Shown one piece after another: positions 18,015 to 28,392 of a stretch of DNA of 64,000 nt (its first letter is position 1; the number at the start of each line of letters is the position of its first letter). The notes under the pieces are model-generated. The model did not search any database and had not been told where the DNA came from. It saw only the letters and a list, made by a program, of their open reading frames with translations. The stretch is from Chitinophagaceae bacterium. Its GTDB lineage: Bacteria > Bacteroidota > Bacteroidia > Chitinophagales > Chitinophagaceae. Location: positions 19,789-83,788 of the forward strand of contig JAHBTL010000033.1 in the NCBI GenBank assembly GCA_019638615.1, read 5' to 3'. A program made the position numbers and the translations under genes.

Positions 18015-18899
18015 ATGAACGATTACTGCAAATACATGAGCGGTACGCTCGTAGAAGAAAAATGGGGACTCTATGTAGATACAGCGGGCTTTTCCAAAGT
18101 ATATCCTCACCAGCATTATCCTAAAAATTACGAACATCCTTCTTCTCATACTTTTTCCTGGAATAAGGGACGTGTTTTGCGTGGACATCAGTTAATATAT
18201 GTATCAAGGGGAAGTGGTGTTTTTGAATCAGAATTTGCAGACCCGATCGAGATCACTGAAGGTACCTGTATGTTCCTGCATGCCGGTGTATGGCATCGTT
18301 ATAAACCCGATACCAATTCAGGCTGGGACGAATACTGGATCGGCTTTAACGGTAACTATGCAAATGAGTTGATGAGGAATGATTTTTTTAACGTGAAATA
18401 TCCTTTCATAAAAATTGGATTGTCTTCTGAATTGCTCAACCTTTTTCATAAGCTGATTGAAACAGTTCAAACAGCGCCTTCCGGCTATCAGCAAATAAGT
18501 GCAGGCATTACATTACAAATCTTGGGGTATCTATATTCTGCATCGTTGAGTAATGATACAGACAGGTCACCGATCGGAAGACTGATCGAGAAGGCCAAGT
18601 TCCTGTTGCAGGAATCTTTGGAAAAGCATATCGATCTTGAAAAAATGGCCCGCGAATTACCAATGGGTTATTCTTCTTTCAGAAAAGAATTTAAAAGATT
18701 AACAGGCGAACCGCCTAACCAGTTCGTACTGAACCTTCGGTTGAACAGGGCTAAATATTTACTTGAAAATTCTACGTTAAGCATTAATGAAATTGCCCAG
18801 CAAACAGGCTTTGAGTCGGTATTTTATTTTTCGAAATTGTTTAAAAAGCGCAACGGCAAATCGCCTAAATTTTACAGGAACGGAGATATGACCCATTAA
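18015..18899 (+). CDS. AraC family transcriptional regulator
   Basis: The 294-residue protein has an N-terminal cupin-like sensing domain (HQLIYVSRGSGVFESEF, EGTCMFLHAGVWHRYKP) and a C-terminal double helix-turn-helix (about 195-290: IDLEKMARELPMGYSSFRKEF, LRLNRAKYLLENSTLSINEI, GFESVFYFSKLFKKRNGKSP). This is the layout of sugar-responsive AraC activators. It is transcribed divergently from the minus-strand catabolic operon across a gap of 166 nt, so it is the obvious candidate regulator of that operon. The inducer would be the sugar or a breakdown product. A terminator-like structure follows its stop. Confidence 0.92.
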   Translation: MNDYCKYMSGTLVEEKWGLYVDTAGFSKVYPHQHYPKNYEHPSSHTFSWNKGRVLRGHQLIYVSRGSGVFESEFADPIEITEGTCMFLHAGVWHRYKPDTNSGWDEYWIGFNGNYANELMRNDFFNVKYPFIKIGLSSELLNLFHKLIETVQTAPSGYQQISAGITLQILGYLYSASLSNDTDRSPIGRLIEKAKFLLQESLEKHIDLEKMARELPMGYSSFRKEFKRLTGEPPNQFVLNLRLNRAKYLLENSTLSINEIAQQTGFESVFYFSKLFKKRNGKSPKFYRNGDMTH

Positions 18900-18901
18900 G
18901 G

Positions 18902-18964
18902 TTGCCAACCCTGATAGACACTTTCAACCTTTAAAAGAACTTATTAAAGGTTGGCAATCTTTTC
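18902..18964 (+). terminator. Terminator between convergent araC-type and kinase genes
   Basis: The outer stem TTGCCAACC (18902-18910) pairs with GGTTGGCAA (18949-18957) and is followed by TCTTTT. An alternative inner stem AACCTTTAA (18926-18934) pairs with TTAAAGGTT (18944-18952). It probably serves the plus-strand regulator and may be bidirectional. Confidence 0.65.
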
Positions 18965-18980
18965 AGGAAAGCATGGTGCT

Positions 18981-20630
18981 TTACACCTCAAACTGAACCT
19001 TTAATTCAAAACCTTTACCAGGCGAGGTAATCGTATCAACTTTCCCGTCGTATAGTTCTATCCTGTTCCGGATATTTCTTAAGCCAAGTCCAACGGGGCT
19101 TTCAGAAGTAAGATCGGCTCCTTTTCCATCGTCCACAATATTGAGCAATACTTTGTTGCCGGCTTTGGAAATGCTTACCATTACATTTTCTGCTTCTGAA
19201 TGTTTAATGATATTGTTGAGCTGCTCCTGAACAATGCGATAAAGCATAAGCTTGTGGCTGTCGGTAAGGCATTCTTCATTAAAATCTTTCATTTCAACCC
19301 TGATATTTATATCCTGTACCGGTGCAATGGTTTCAGCTAAGCTGCTCAGCGAATGTTCGAGTCCGAGCTCTGCCAGTAAAGGAGGTGCAAGATTTTTAGA
19401 AAGGTTCCTTAATTCCTCAATCACATTGTCTATATACTCATTGCTTTTTTTCAATAAGCCTTCCCGTATGTTATCATTGGTAATGGAATGTTCTATATAT
19501 AGCTTTACAACTCCCAGCAGTTGATTTACATTGTCATGTAATTCTTCGGCCAGCTTTTTCCGTTCATTTTCCTGTGTATCCAGAACGGTACGGGCCAACT
19601 GGCGGCGATAGGTAATTTCTTTTTCTTCCAACTGTTTTTGAAGTCCGCGCTGTTCTGTAACATCCTGCATGGAAACAATAACCCGGAACGCCCGCTGTTC
19701 ACTATCACGCATGATTGAGAAACAGTCTGAAATGATTTTTGTACTTCCATCTCCGCACAAAAACCTGTATTCACCGCTAGCGGTGGCAATATCCTGTTGA
19801 TAGAGCGCATCCTGTACTCTTTTCAACGCATCCGCTTTATCGTCGGGATGGATATTGGCATTCCACCATTCAAATCCCTTTTCAAGCTCCTTGTCGGAAT
19901 AGTGAAGCAGGTTTTTTAAATTAGCATTGTAATATAGTTGCCCTGTAAGTATATTCCAATCCCATAACCCCTCTCTGCTGGATGTACTGAGAATGGAATA
20001 GCGGGTAAGGTTTTCCTGTAACTCTTCGTCTTTTTCAATCCTGGTCGTTATATCTTCCAGCGACAGGATATAAGTTCGCTTCCCCGAGGGATGTTTCATT
20101 TCATTTACAGTAGCATTGCAAATTAGTTTTTGCTGTGTTTTGGTGGTTATGCCAATCAGGTTTTTCATTTTGTTCAGCTTCCCCTGTTTTAACAGCATAT
20201 CCCAATAGGAAAGTTCCACGTTGTCTTCCGGCTTGATAAGTAAACTGTAATGCTGCCCCGCAATTTCTTCGGGCGAATAACCGGTAATATTACAAAAAGA
20301 TGTATTGGCATGGAGAAACCTGCCGGTTTCATCAAAACGAGAAATACCAAGATGTGTTTCAGCCAGGATGGCTTCTAATTCCTGATTTTCAAAATGAAGT
20401 GCATTGTGCCTGTGTTGGAATATGGTACTGTTTTTTTGAACAACAAAATAGATGAATGCCGCTGTTAGCGCCATAAAGGATAACCCTTTAAAGCTTTGCT
20501 GGTAATAATACAGTTGTATATTTTTTTCGGAAGTTTTAAAGAAGAAATAGTCTGTTACCAGGATCCATATTGCAGAAACCAGTGCAAAAAGCAGAATGAC
20601 CCGTACGGGAGATATTGGTTGTTGTTTCAT
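18981..20630 (-). CDS. Membrane PAS-domain sensor histidine kinase (HisKA_3 type), orphan
   Basis: This 549-residue protein has two N-terminal membrane segments (about 10-32 and 44-65). A PAS domain covers about 85-200 (FDETGRFLHANTSFCNITGYSPEEI) and a second about 205-325 (REGLWDWNILTGQLYYNANL, with HPDDK). The HisKA_3 dimerisation segment shows RKKLAEELHDNVNQLLGVVK with the phospho-acceptor His. The HATPase domain has EQLNNIIKHSEA (N box), DDGKGADL and GLGLRNIRNRIELYDG. The HisKA_3 type normally pairs with NarL/LuxR-type response regulators, but none is adjacent. Signals bound by the PAS domains are unknown. Confidence 0.92.
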   Translation of the reverse strand: MKQQPISPVRVILLFALVSAIWILVTDYFFFKTSEKNIQLYYYQQSFKGLSFMALTAAFIYFVVQKNSTIFQHRHNALHFENQELEAILAETHLGISRFDETGRFLHANTSFCNITGYSPEEIAGQHYSLLIKPEDNVELSYWDMLLKQGKLNKMKNLIGITTKTQQKLICNATVNEMKHPSGKRTYILSLEDITTRIEKDEELQENLTRYSILSTSSREGLWDWNILTGQLYYNANLKNLLHYSDKELEKGFEWWNANIHPDDKADALKRVQDALYQQDIATASGEYRFLCGDGSTKIISDCFSIMRDSEQRAFRVIVSMQDVTEQRGLQKQLEEKEITYRRQLARTVLDTQENERKKLAEELHDNVNQLLGVVKLYIEHSITNDNIREGLLKKSNEYIDNVIEELRNLSKNLAPPLLAELGLEHSLSSLAETIAPVQDINIRVEMKDFNEECLTDSHKLMLYRIVQEQLNNIIKHSEAENVMVSISKAGNKVLLNIVDDGKGADLTSESPVGLGLRNIRNRIELYDGKVDTITSPGKGFELKVQFEV

Positions 20631-20733
20631 ATTATATAGTTGCTGTATAGTCCTGGTCCGTTTTTCTTATCAAGATAGTAACATTTTTTAAATATAAGAT
20701 ATCAATGAAAATGACTAGATTACCAAACGTAAA

Positions 20734-21687
20734 ATGAATAATCATATTATTGAAATGAACGATGCCGGCGGGAAAAAACCTGTAATGGAAGCGCCTGCGG
20801 AAAGCAGGAACGCTTTCCTGAAAACGATCGTTAGTCTGGCGCTCTATGCCGGAGTGTATTATTTTCTTTTCGGGCAAAACCTGCAATGGATATTAATATT
20901 AGTAGCAGTAATGCTGTTTCATGAAGCCGGCCATTTTGTTGCCATGAAGCTGTTTGGTTACAAAGATGTACGGATGTTTTTTGTTCCGTTTCTTGGCGCT
21001 TTTGTGTCAGGATCTCCCGGTACTATATCACAAAGGCAACGAACAGCAACATTACTGGCAGGGCCGGTGCCCGGCGTACTGGCTGGTATTGTCTTTTTAA
21101 TATTGTATTACGGTACAGGCAATGACCTGTATTACCGGTTAAGCTTGATGCTGGTGTTGCTGAATGTATTCAACCTGTTGCCGGTTAGTCCGCTCGATGG
21201 GGGACAATTGCTCGAAAATCTTTTCTTTTACTCCGGCAGGATCATACAAGGGGCTTTTATAATACTTTCAGCGTTACTGCTTTTTTACCTTGCGGTTGTT
21301 ATGCGCAATCCTTTTATCCTGCTGGTTGTTTGGCTGCTTATATGGCGGTTAAGAAATATGAATGTTGTCAACAAAGTGCGTAGTACGCTTGAAAGGGATA
21401 ATATTTCTTATCACAAAACCTATGAAGCGCTCAGCGATACGGATTATTTTGAGATCAGGAAAAGAATGATCCCGCACGTAAAAAAACTCAGGGCATATGA
21501 CCCCAATGATATTTCTGACGATGATGCCAATGTGATTGAGTGGATGAATAAAATACTTACAGGCAATGTAAAAAAAGACATGGGCACCAATGAAAAAGTA
21601 GCTGTAATCATTTTATGGTTGTTGACACTGTGCGTTCCTTTTTTTCTTTTCCTGGACAAAAGACTGACAATACATTCTTTGTTTTAA
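20734..21687 (+). CDS. Site-2 protease family (M50) membrane metalloprotease
   Basis: This 317-residue membrane protein has LFHEAGHFVAMKLFG with the HExxH zinc motif in a membrane helix, and NLLPVSPLDGGQLLENLFF, the second conserved motif carrying the third ligand Asp. Further hydrophobic helices lie at about 105-130, 160-215 and 288-308. S2P-type proteases cut membrane-embedded substrates such as anti-sigma factors. The substrate is not evident from context. The C-terminal cytoplasmic part (about 218-285) is a charged region without a recognised domain. The start at 20734 is the second ATG-like option in the region and gives a short polar N-terminus. Confidence 0.85.
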   Translation: MNNHIIEMNDAGGKKPVMEAPAESRNAFLKTIVSLALYAGVYYFLFGQNLQWILILVAVMLFHEAGHFVAMKLFGYKDVRMFFVPFLGAFVSGSPGTISQRQRTATLLAGPVPGVLAGIVFLILYYGTGNDLYYRLSLMLVLLNVFNLLPVSPLDGGQLLENLFFYSGRIIQGAFIILSALLLFYLAVVMRNPFILLVVWLLIWRLRNMNVVNKVRSTLERDNISYHKTYEALSDTDYFEIRKRMIPHVKKLRAYDPNDISDDDANVIEWMNKILTGNVKKDMGTNEKVAVIILWLLTLCVPFFLFLDKRLTIHSLF

Positions 21688-22312
21688 GTTGACGGCCATG
21701 GTGTCTCACCAAACAGGAAATTTGCATAGCTCAAAAATTATATATGCTCCTGCATACAGAAAACGCCAGCTACAAAAACAAAATACTCCTGCTTCGTCAC
21801 TGCGATACCGCCCGTGTGCTACCTTAATTAAATAGATTTTACGGCGGGAGAAGCAGTCCCAACGTAAATCAATCGTTGAGATTGCTTCTCCTCCCATCAT
21901 TCGTAATACTTTTGAGTTTGTTCAGCGGCTCCTAATGACGGAATTTTTTTTCACTGTGATTCGCTGCGACGAAGAAGTAGTCCTCGCAGTAGGAAAATGC
22001 AGCCCCACGAGGATGGCTTCTCCCGCATAATGTGTTTATTCTGAATCAATGTAAAATTGGCGGCGGGCTCGCCAGGACGGGTAAGAGGTTGGTGGCTCCG
22101 TAGCCTTCAAGATCATTCAGGGTTACAAATAATCCATTCTTTCTCCCTATCCCATGTTTTGCAGTTGCGCCTGCTTTGCTAATTTGAACTTTATTGCGGT
22201 ATTTGCTTATTGCTGATTTTGCTGCAATGAAAATAGTTTCACCGAAAGTAAATGCGACCGTTTTAATGTAACTCTCTAAAGGAAAAATCTATAATTTGCG
22301 CCAAACATCATT
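21688..22312. other. 625-nt intergenic region with dispersed repeats
   Basis: No gene is supported. It contains GTCATTGCGA/GGGAGAAGCAATC-type imperfect palindromes at about 21796-21865 and 21879-21903, a CTGCGA...TCGCAG hairpin near 21963-21988, a GATGGCTTCTCCCGC word at 22013-22027, and an approximately 67-nt repeat at 22183-22249 whose inverted copy lies at about 62900-62970. Confidence 0.6.
22183..22249 (+). repeat. Dispersed intergenic repeat, copy A
   Basis: Matches the reverse complement of about 62900-62970 over 67 nt with a handful of mismatches. The shared core includes GAACTTTATTGCGGTATTTG. It lies just upstream of pepT. No coding potential is evident. Confidence 0.7.
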
Positions 22313-23566
22313 ATGCAGCATTCCTATTCATTTACAGTTGCGGAAAGGTTTATAAGATACGTCCAGGTAGATACACAGTCTGACCCCCAGTCTGATACAA
22401 CACCCTCTACCGCAAAGCAGAAAGATTTGTCGCTGCTGTTGGTAAAGGAGCTTCATGAAATGGGGGTAACAGATGCCGAACTCGATGAGTACGGGTATGT
22501 ATATGCTACAATACCCTCCAACACTTCTAAAAAAGTACCTGTTATTTGTTTTTGCTCGCACGTTGATACCGCTCCCGATTGCAGCGGCACAGGGGTAAAG
22601 CCTGTAGTGCATAGAAATTATAACGGGAAAGATATTATCCTGCCGGATGATACTGCGCAGGTTATTTCTACCGCCGATCATCCGTATTTATTGAAAAAGA
22701 CAGGTGACGATATCATTACCGCTTCCGGCACTACATTGCTGGGGGCAGATGATAAGGCTGGTGTGGCTGTTATAATGGATATGGCAAATTATTTTATGCG
22801 GCACCCTGAGCTGAAACATGGTGATATTAAGGTATTGTTTACTCCGGATGAGGAGATTGGCAGGGGAGTGGATAAGGTAGACCTGCAAAAACTGGGCGCT
22901 GATTACGGATATACCCTGGACGCCGGGGAACTGGGTGCTTTTGAGGATGAAACTTTTTCTGCCGATGGGGTTACTATTACTTTTTCCGGTGTGAGCGCTC
23001 ACCCGGGTTATGCAAAAAATAAGCTGGTAAACGCAATAAAAATAGCTGCCGTTTTTTTGGAAGCGCTTCCCGCCAATGCATTATCGCCCGAAACAACAGA
23101 AGGGAGAGAAGGGTTTGTACATCCTGTGCATATGAATGGCATTGCTGAAAAAGTGACTGTACAATTTATTATCCGCGATTTCAATACGCGCAAGCTGGGT
23201 GAATATGAAGCGTTGCTGGAACAAACGCTGAATGTTACATTAAAAAAATTTCCCGGCGCTTCTGCCACTTTTGAAGTAAAAGAACAATACAGGAATATGA
23301 AGGAAATACTTGACCGGCATCCGCAGGTGAGTGAGTATGCGCTGCTGGCGATAGAGCGGGCAGGTATTGAGCCCATACGCAGCAGTGCGCGTGGAGGAAC
23401 CGATGGATCGAGATTGTCTTTTATGGGTTTACCCTGTCCCAATATTTTTACAGGTGAAATGGCTTTTCACGGTAAGCATGAATATGTGAGTGTGCAGGAT
23501 ATGCAAAAAAGCGTTGAAACGATTGTGAACCTGGCGCAGATATGGGAGGAGGAGGGAGACAGTTGA
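22313..23566 (+). CDS. pepT: Peptidase T (tripeptide aminopeptidase)
   Basis: The 417-residue M20B metallopeptidase is close to the usual 408-410 residues. Metal and catalytic motifs are in order: CFCSHVDTAPDCSG (His ligand and catalytic Asp), LLGADDKAGVAV (bridging Asp), FTPDEEIGRG (catalytic Glu and ligand Glu), YTLDAGELG (ligand Asp), SAHPGYAKNKLVNAI (dimerisation lid), RGGTDGSRLSFMGLPCPNIFTG, and HGKHEYVS with the final His ligand. It removes N-terminal residues from tripeptides in the cytoplasm. It stands alone, with its own upstream region. Confidence 0.96.
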   Translation: MQHSYSFTVAERFIRYVQVDTQSDPQSDTTPSTAKQKDLSLLLVKELHEMGVTDAELDEYGYVYATIPSNTSKKVPVICFCSHVDTAPDCSGTGVKPVVHRNYNGKDIILPDDTAQVISTADHPYLLKKTGDDIITASGTTLLGADDKAGVAVIMDMANYFMRHPELKHGDIKVLFTPDEEIGRGVDKVDLQKLGADYGYTLDAGELGAFEDETFSADGVTITFSGVSAHPGYAKNKLVNAIKIAAVFLEALPANALSPETTEGREGFVHPVHMNGIAEKVTVQFIIRDFNTRKLGEYEALLEQTLNVTLKKFPGASATFEVKEQYRNMKEILDRHPQVSEYALLAIERAGIEPIRSSARGGTDGSRLSFMGLPCPNIFTGEMAFHGKHEYVSVQDMQKSVETIVNLAQIWEEEGDS

Positions 23567-23722
23567 CAATGGATAGTTGACAGTTACTGGTTGCAAGTCA
23601 CAAGTTACAGGCTGCAGCTATTTGAGATTTGAAATTTGAGATTTGAAATTCGAGATTCATTACTCATAGCTGATTGCTGACGGCTGAAAGCTGATAGCTG
23701 ACTGCTCATTTCAAATCAGCAA
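23567..23722. repeat. Composite short-word intergenic repeat, locus 1
   Basis: Between the convergent pepT and gcvP genes lies a patchwork of near-repeated words: GATAGTTGACAGTT, CAAGTCACAAGTTACAGG, GAGATTTGAAATTTGAG and GCTGATAGCTGAC. The same vocabulary recurs at 30637-30800, 32317-32466, 37872-38450 and 50321-50571. Confidence 0.75.
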
Positions 23723-26638
23723 TCATCTTTCCACTTCCATATAGCTTTCTACCGGTTCACAGGTGCATACCAGGTTTCTGTCGCCATATGTATTATTGAC
23801 TCTTGAAACAGATGGCCAGAATTTATTAACCATCGTATACGGAAGCGGGAATGCCGCATCCTGGCGTGTATAGGAATGATTCCATTCGTCCGCGCACACC
23901 ACCTGCATGGTATGGGGCGCATTTTTAAGCGGATTGTCTGTTTTACTGCTTCTTCCTTCTTCTATTGCTTTAATTTCTTCGTGAATGCTGATCATGGCAT
24001 TGCAAAACCGGTCCAGTTCTGCAATATCTTCACTTTCGGTAGGTTCAATCATAATAGTACCCGGAACAGGAAAGCTTAAAGTAGGAGCATGAAAGCCATA
24101 ATCCATCAGGCGTTTGGCAACATCTTCTGCTTCTATCCCCACTGTGGCTTTAAAAGGACGCAGGTCTATGATGAACTCGTGCGCACAGGTTCCGTTAGTT
24201 CCCAGGTATAATATATCGTAATGATTTTTCAGCCGTGCACGCATATAATTGGCATTCAGGATAGCGTATTCCGTAGCGGCTTTCACACCTTCTGCGCCCA
24301 GCAGCCTGATGTATCCATAGCTGATCAATAATATGGAAGCAGAGCCATAGGGGGCCGCACTTACTGCTCCCTGGGGTGCCGATGCGATGTTGTTATCATT
24401 TATGCTGGCATGATCGTGTGCAACTATCACATGGCCGGGCAGGTAAGGGGCAAGATGTTTTTTTGCACAGATGGGCCCCATACCGGGTCCCCCGCCTCCG
24501 TGAGGTATGGCAAAGGTTTTGTGAAGGTTCAAATGACAAATATCCGCGCCAATGGTTCCAGGCGATGTAAGCCCGCTTTGGGCATTCATATTGGCGCCAT
24601 CCATGTATACCTGTCCGCCATTTTCATGAATAATTTGGCATATGTCTTTGATACTTTCTTCAAATACGCCGTGTGTGGAAGGATAGGTAACCATGAGCGC
24701 CGCCAGGGAATCTTTGTATTGTTCGGCTTTTGCTTTCAGGTCGGTCACATCAATATGCCCTTCTTCATCACTTTTAACCACTACTACTTTCAACCCCGCC
24801 AGCACTGCCGATGCCGGGTTGGTTCCATGTGCGGAAATCGGGATCAGCACGATGTTGCGATTGCCGTTGCCCTGTGCTTTGTGATACCGGCTGATGGTAA
24901 GTAATCCCGCGTATTCGCCCTGCGCGCCACTGTTGGGTTGCAGGCTGCAGGCGTTAAATCCTGTGATGGCGCACAGGTATTCACTTAACTGATCAACAAT
25001 ATACCGGTATCCTTTTGTTTGAGCGGCAGGCGCAAACGGGTGAATATGCGCGAATTCAGGCCAGCTTACCGGCATCATTTCGGTCGCGGCGTTCAGCTTC
25101 ATGGTACAGCTTCCCAGCGATATCATGGAGGTGACCAGCGACAGATCCTTATTTTCAAGGAAGCGTATATAACGCATCATTTCGCTTTCGCTGTGATGCG
25201 TATTGAAAACGCTGTGGGTCAAATAGGCCGATTGTCTGGAGGCAAAGGCGGGTATATTGTCAGCCACTTCGTCTTCATTAAAGGCTACAGATACGCCGGT
25301 TTGACCGGAGGTTTCGGCAAAGATGTACAGTATATTCAACACATCTTCCCGCGAGGTCGTTTCATCCAGACTGATACCCACATGGTTATCGTCAAAATAG
25401 AAAAAGTTGACCTCTCTTGCTTCGGCTGTTTCTTTTAGCCTGGCAATATCTTCTACCCTTATTTTTAATGTATCAAAGTAAAAATCATTTGTATTAATAT
25501 ACCCCAGCTCTTCAAGCGCATCACTCAGCGTTTTAGCCAGCAACGTAATTCTTTGCGCTATTTCCTTTAATTTTTTGGGGCCATGATATACAGCGTACAT
25601 GGCAGCCATATTGGCAAGTAAAGCCTGGGCAGTACATATATTAGAGGTTGCTTTTTCACGCTTGATGTGCTGCTCGCGTGTTTGCAGGGCCATTCTTAAA
25701 GCACGGTTTCCGTGCACATCAATGCTTACGCCGATGATGCGTCCCGGAATGCTCCTTTTAAATTCGTCTTTGGTAGCGAAGAAAGCCGCGTGAGGGCCGC
25801 CAAAGCCCATGGGCACGCCAAAACGCTGGGCAGAGCCTACGACTACATCAGCTCCCAATTCTCCAGGCGGCGTAAGTAAAGTAAGCGCCAGCAGGTCGGT
25901 TGCCATCACGACGTATCCATTTTGGCGATGTACCAGTTCAATAAAGTTCCTGTAATCTTCTATGCTGCCATTGCTGTTGGGGTATTGCACAAGCGCTCCG
26001 AAATACCGGGAATCTATTTTTATTTCGGAATATTTTCCAAAAACCAGCTCAACGCCTATGGGCTCAGCGCGGGTAATAAGTACATCAATCGTTTGTGGAA
26101 ACACAGACTCGTCTACAAAAAATTTGGGGCTGGCAGGTTGGTCTGTTTTATTTACATGATGAAATAGCATGGACATGGCTTCCGCTGCAGCAGTTCCTTC
26201 GTCGAGTAAAGACGCATTGGTAAGAGGCAAACCGGTGAGGTCTGCTATCAGTGTCTGAAAGTTCAATAAGCTTTCAAGGCGCCCCTGCGAAATTTCGGCC
26301 TGGTAGGGAGTATACTGCGTATACCAACCCGGATTTTCAAAAATATTCCGCAGGATCACCGAGGGCGTGACAGTTCCATAATATCCCTGCCCTATATAGC
26401 TTTTAAAAACTTTATTCTTTTTGGCTACTTCCTTTAGCTTATGGAGATATTCATATTCATTTTGGGGTGGGGGAAGCTGCAGGGGGCTGTTAAGTCTGAT
26501 GGAGGAGGGGATGGTTTTATCTATGAGCTCATCCAGCGACGATACTCCTATTGTTTTTAACATCTGTTTCGACTCGTCTTCATTCGGCCCGATATGCCTT
26601 GATCTGAATTCGTTTGCCTGCCATTCAAATATGTTCAT
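23723..26638 (-). CDS. gcvP: Glycine dehydrogenase (decarboxylating), P-protein of the glycine cleavage system
   Basis: The protein has about 971 residues from the ATG at 26638. That start is preferred over 26683 because the -7 box at 26673-26680 would lie inside the longer frame, and because [18 protein letters not shown] is the family N-terminus. The single-chain P-protein (N- and C-terminal halves fused) shows [39 protein letters not shown] in pieces, and [20 protein letters not shown] with the PLP-binding Lys near residue 705. It decarboxylates glycine and passes aminomethyl to the H-protein. The gcvT and gcvH partners are not in the window. Confidence 0.97.
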   Translation of the reverse strand: MNIFEWQANEFRSRHIGPNEDESKQMLKTIGVSSLDELIDKTIPSSIRLNSPLQLPPPQNEYEYLHKLKEVAKKNKVFKSYIGQGYYGTVTPSVILRNIFENPGWYTQYTPYQAEISQGRLESLLNFQTLIADLTGLPLTNASLLDEGTAAAEAMSMLFHHVNKTDQPASPKFFVDESVFPQTIDVLITRAEPIGVELVFGKYSEIKIDSRYFGALVQYPNSNGSIEDYRNFIELVHRQNGYVVMATDLLALTLLTPPGELGADVVVGSAQRFGVPMGFGGPHAAFFATKDEFKRSIPGRIIGVSIDVHGNRALRMALQTREQHIKREKATSNICTAQALLANMAAMYAVYHGPKKLKEIAQRITLLAKTLSDALEELGYINTNDFYFDTLKIRVEDIARLKETAEAREVNFFYFDDNHVGISLDETTSREDVLNILYIFAETSGQTGVSVAFNEDEVADNIPAFASRQSAYLTHSVFNTHHSESEMMRYIRFLENKDLSLVTSMISLGSCTMKLNAATEMMPVSWPEFAHIHPFAPAAQTKGYRYIVDQLSEYLCAITGFNACSLQPNSGAQGEYAGLLTISRYHKAQGNGNRNIVLIPISAHGTNPASAVLAGLKVVVVKSDEEGHIDVTDLKAKAEQYKDSLAALMVTYPSTHGVFEESIKDICQIIHENGGQVYMDGANMNAQSGLTSPGTIGADICHLNLHKTFAIPHGGGGPGMGPICAKKHLAPYLPGHVIVAHDHASINDNNIASAPQGAVSAAPYGSASILLISYGYIRLLGAEGVKAATEYAILNANYMRARLKNHYDILYLGTNGTCAHEFIIDLRPFKATVGIEAEDVAKRLMDYGFHAPTLSFPVPGTIMIEPTESEDIAELDRFCNAMISIHEEIKAIEEGRSSKTDNPLKNAPHTMQVVCADEWNHSYTRQDAAFPLPYTMVNKFWPSVSRVNNTYGDRNLVCTCEPVESYMEVER

Positions 26639-26672
26639 ATATTTTGAGGAATTACCTGTAAAAAAAGATGCG

Positions 26673-26680
26673 CAAAGGTA
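26673..26680 (-). promoter_or_regulatory. -7 box of gcvP
   Basis: TACCTTTG on the minus strand, an exact TAnnTTTG match followed by GCG, 35 nt upstream of the chosen ATG. It rules out the longer start. Confidence 0.6.
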
Positions 26681-26772
26681 CAACGAAAGGATGAGATGAA
26701 GGAGTGGTTGTGGATAGTGTGGCTAAACCTGTGAATAATAACAGCTAAGCCTGCCCGGCTTTTTACGGGTTT

Positions 26773-27705
26773 TTAGCTATGTGCAGCGATGGTCTCCCCG
26801 CTCTTATTTTCCGTTTCACCTGCCTCTTCCAGCCGCATTTCCCTGCTGGTGAGCCGGCTGCCGTCGTGGCTCCAACCGGGAGGGCCAAAAACATAATTCA
26901 ATTTTTCCTTCCAGCCTATATCTTTCCTGCTGACGTCTTCTGCTATGGCTTTCCACTCGTGAAAAACCAGGTTAACGGGAGTATCGTGCTTCAGCGGCCT
27001 GGTCAGGCCGTATTTTAAAGGTTGATATTGTTCTTCCGGCAATTCTTCCTGGAAGGTGCCAAATATCTTATCCCAGATAATCAGGAACATGCCCATGTTC
27101 TTATCCAGGTATTTAGGATTAGATGCATGATGTACCCTGTGATGTGAAGGCGTGACCAGCACATGTTCGAGCCAGCCCATTTTTCCGATAAGTTCGGTAT
27201 GTGCAAATATGCCCCATATTTGGGTGGCAGAATATATGAAAACAATATCAAGCGGCTGAAAGCCAAGCAACGCAAGTGGTATAAAATATACAAACCGGTA
27301 CAGGGGCTGAAATACGGAAGACCTGAATCCCACGGTAAAATTCATATGCTCCGAAGAGTGATGTGTCACATGTACTGCCCAGAAAAAGCGTATCTCGTGG
27401 TCGAACCGGTGCAGCCAGTAATAGAGAAAATCTTCAAGCAGCACCAAAAAGATCCAGTAGCCGACAACATGAGTGACGCTGAGTAGCCGGTGGTCGTAAA
27501 AATATCCCAGTACCATAATGTACACTCCACGGAACATAAGGTCAATACCGCTGTTAAGCAGCATAAGATATAAATTACGGCTGGTATCCTTCCAACTGTA
27601 TAATTTCCTGTGCTGGTAATTGCTCAACAATACTTCTCCCAAAATAATTGCAACATACAATGGGGTACTGAATAAGATAAGCAACTGTTCTCTTAAAGAT
27701 TCCAT
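26773..27705 (-). CDS. Sterol desaturase/fatty acid hydroxylase superfamily membrane protein
   Basis: The protein has about 310 residues from the ATG at 27705. The three His clusters of the diiron superfamily are present: YWLHRFDHEIRF (HxxxH), HVTHHSSEHMNF (HxxHH...H), and SHHRVHHASNPKY (HxxHH). They are embedded among hydrophobic helices (TPLYVAIILGEVLL, VVGYWIFLVLLEDFLYY, FVYFIPLALLGF). Members hydroxylate or desaturate lipids using O2. The C-terminal 60 residues are soluble and charged. The longer frame to 27831 would include the promoter and is rejected. The gene is divergent from the YkgJ-type gene. Confidence 0.88.
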   Translation of the reverse strand: MESLREQLLILFSTPLYVAIILGEVLLSNYQHRKLYSWKDTSRNLYLMLLNSGIDLMFRGVYIMVLGYFYDHRLLSVTHVVGYWIFLVLLEDFLYYWLHRFDHEIRFFWAVHVTHHSSEHMNFTVGFRSSVFQPLYRFVYFIPLALLGFQPLDIVFIYSATQIWGIFAHTELIGKMGWLEHVLVTPSHHRVHHASNPKYLDKNMGMFLIIWDKIFGTFQEELPEEQYQPLKYGLTRPLKHDTPVNLVFHEWKAIAEDVSRKDIGWKEKLNYVFGPPGWSHDGSRLTSREMRLEEAGETENKSGETIAAHS

Positions 27706-27713
27706 AACCGGCG

Positions 27714-27721
27714 CAAAGATA
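27714..27721 (-). promoter_or_regulatory. -7 box of the sterol-desaturase-type gene; near-leaderless
   Basis: TATCTTTG (minus strand, followed by GCGCC) lies 9 nt from the ATG, so the transcript would begin within a few bases of the start codon. Confidence 0.55.
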
Positions 27722-27806
27722 AACATGGAGCAATGAATGTATGTATCTTGCAGGCCTGTTTGTAATATATTAACAACATTACTGGGTAGTTTCAAGAATT
27801 TGAAAG

Positions 27807-28325
27807 ATGCAGGAGCAGGAAAACAATACATCCGCGTTCATTTCCGGTCAATGGAAAGATAAGAACTGGCAGAAGAAAGCTGCTGCGCAGCAGAAAGCTT
27901 ATGCCAGGCTTCTTCAAAAGCCCGATAAAAAGAAAATATTAAAAAAGTTGCCGGCCCTGCATGAGGAAGCGTTTTCACAAATAGATTGTCTTCGGTGCGC
28001 TGCCTGTTGTAAAAACTATTCTCCCCGGTTTAAAACGCCCGATATCAAACGCATCAGCAAGCATCTCAGGCTCCGCGAAAGCGTATTTATTGATACCTAT
28101 CTTGAGCTGGATAATGAAGGCGACTATGTTGTAAAAAAATCGCCCTGCCCTTTTCTGGGCGCAGACAACCGGTGCAGCATATACGAAGTTCGCCCGTCCG
28201 ATTGTGAACGGTTCCCCTACACAGATGAAGATGTACTGATCAATCGCCCCCGGATCACATTAAAGAACTCGGGTTTTTGCCCGGCTGTTTTTTTTGTAAT
28301 GGAAAGGCTTTTAGAGGCGAAATAA
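27807..28325 (+). CDS. YkgJ-type cysteine cluster protein
   Basis: The 172-residue soluble protein has the zinc/iron-chelating Cys pattern: IDCLRCAACCKNY near residue 55, CPFLGADNRCSIYEVRPSDCERFPY near 111-136, and a further Cys in GFCPAVF. This matches the YkgJ/UPF0153 cluster. The N-terminal 45 residues are Lys/Gln-rich and may be a flexible extension. The biochemical role of the family is not established. The gene precedes a cation antiporter gene by 67 nt, but a functional link is not evident. Confidence 0.85.
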   Translation: MQEQENNTSAFISGQWKDKNWQKKAAAQQKAYARLLQKPDKKKILKKLPALHEEAFSQIDCLRCAACCKNYSPRFKTPDIKRISKHLRLRESVFIDTYLELDNEGDYVVKKSPCPFLGADNRCSIYEVRPSDCERFPYTDEDVLINRPRITLKNSGFCPAVFFVMERLLEAK

Positions 28326-28392
28326 TTAAATTTGTAAGACTCAGTCTGGATAAGCATTTTAGCAATACTGGCATATTTGAAAAGTTTAGCAT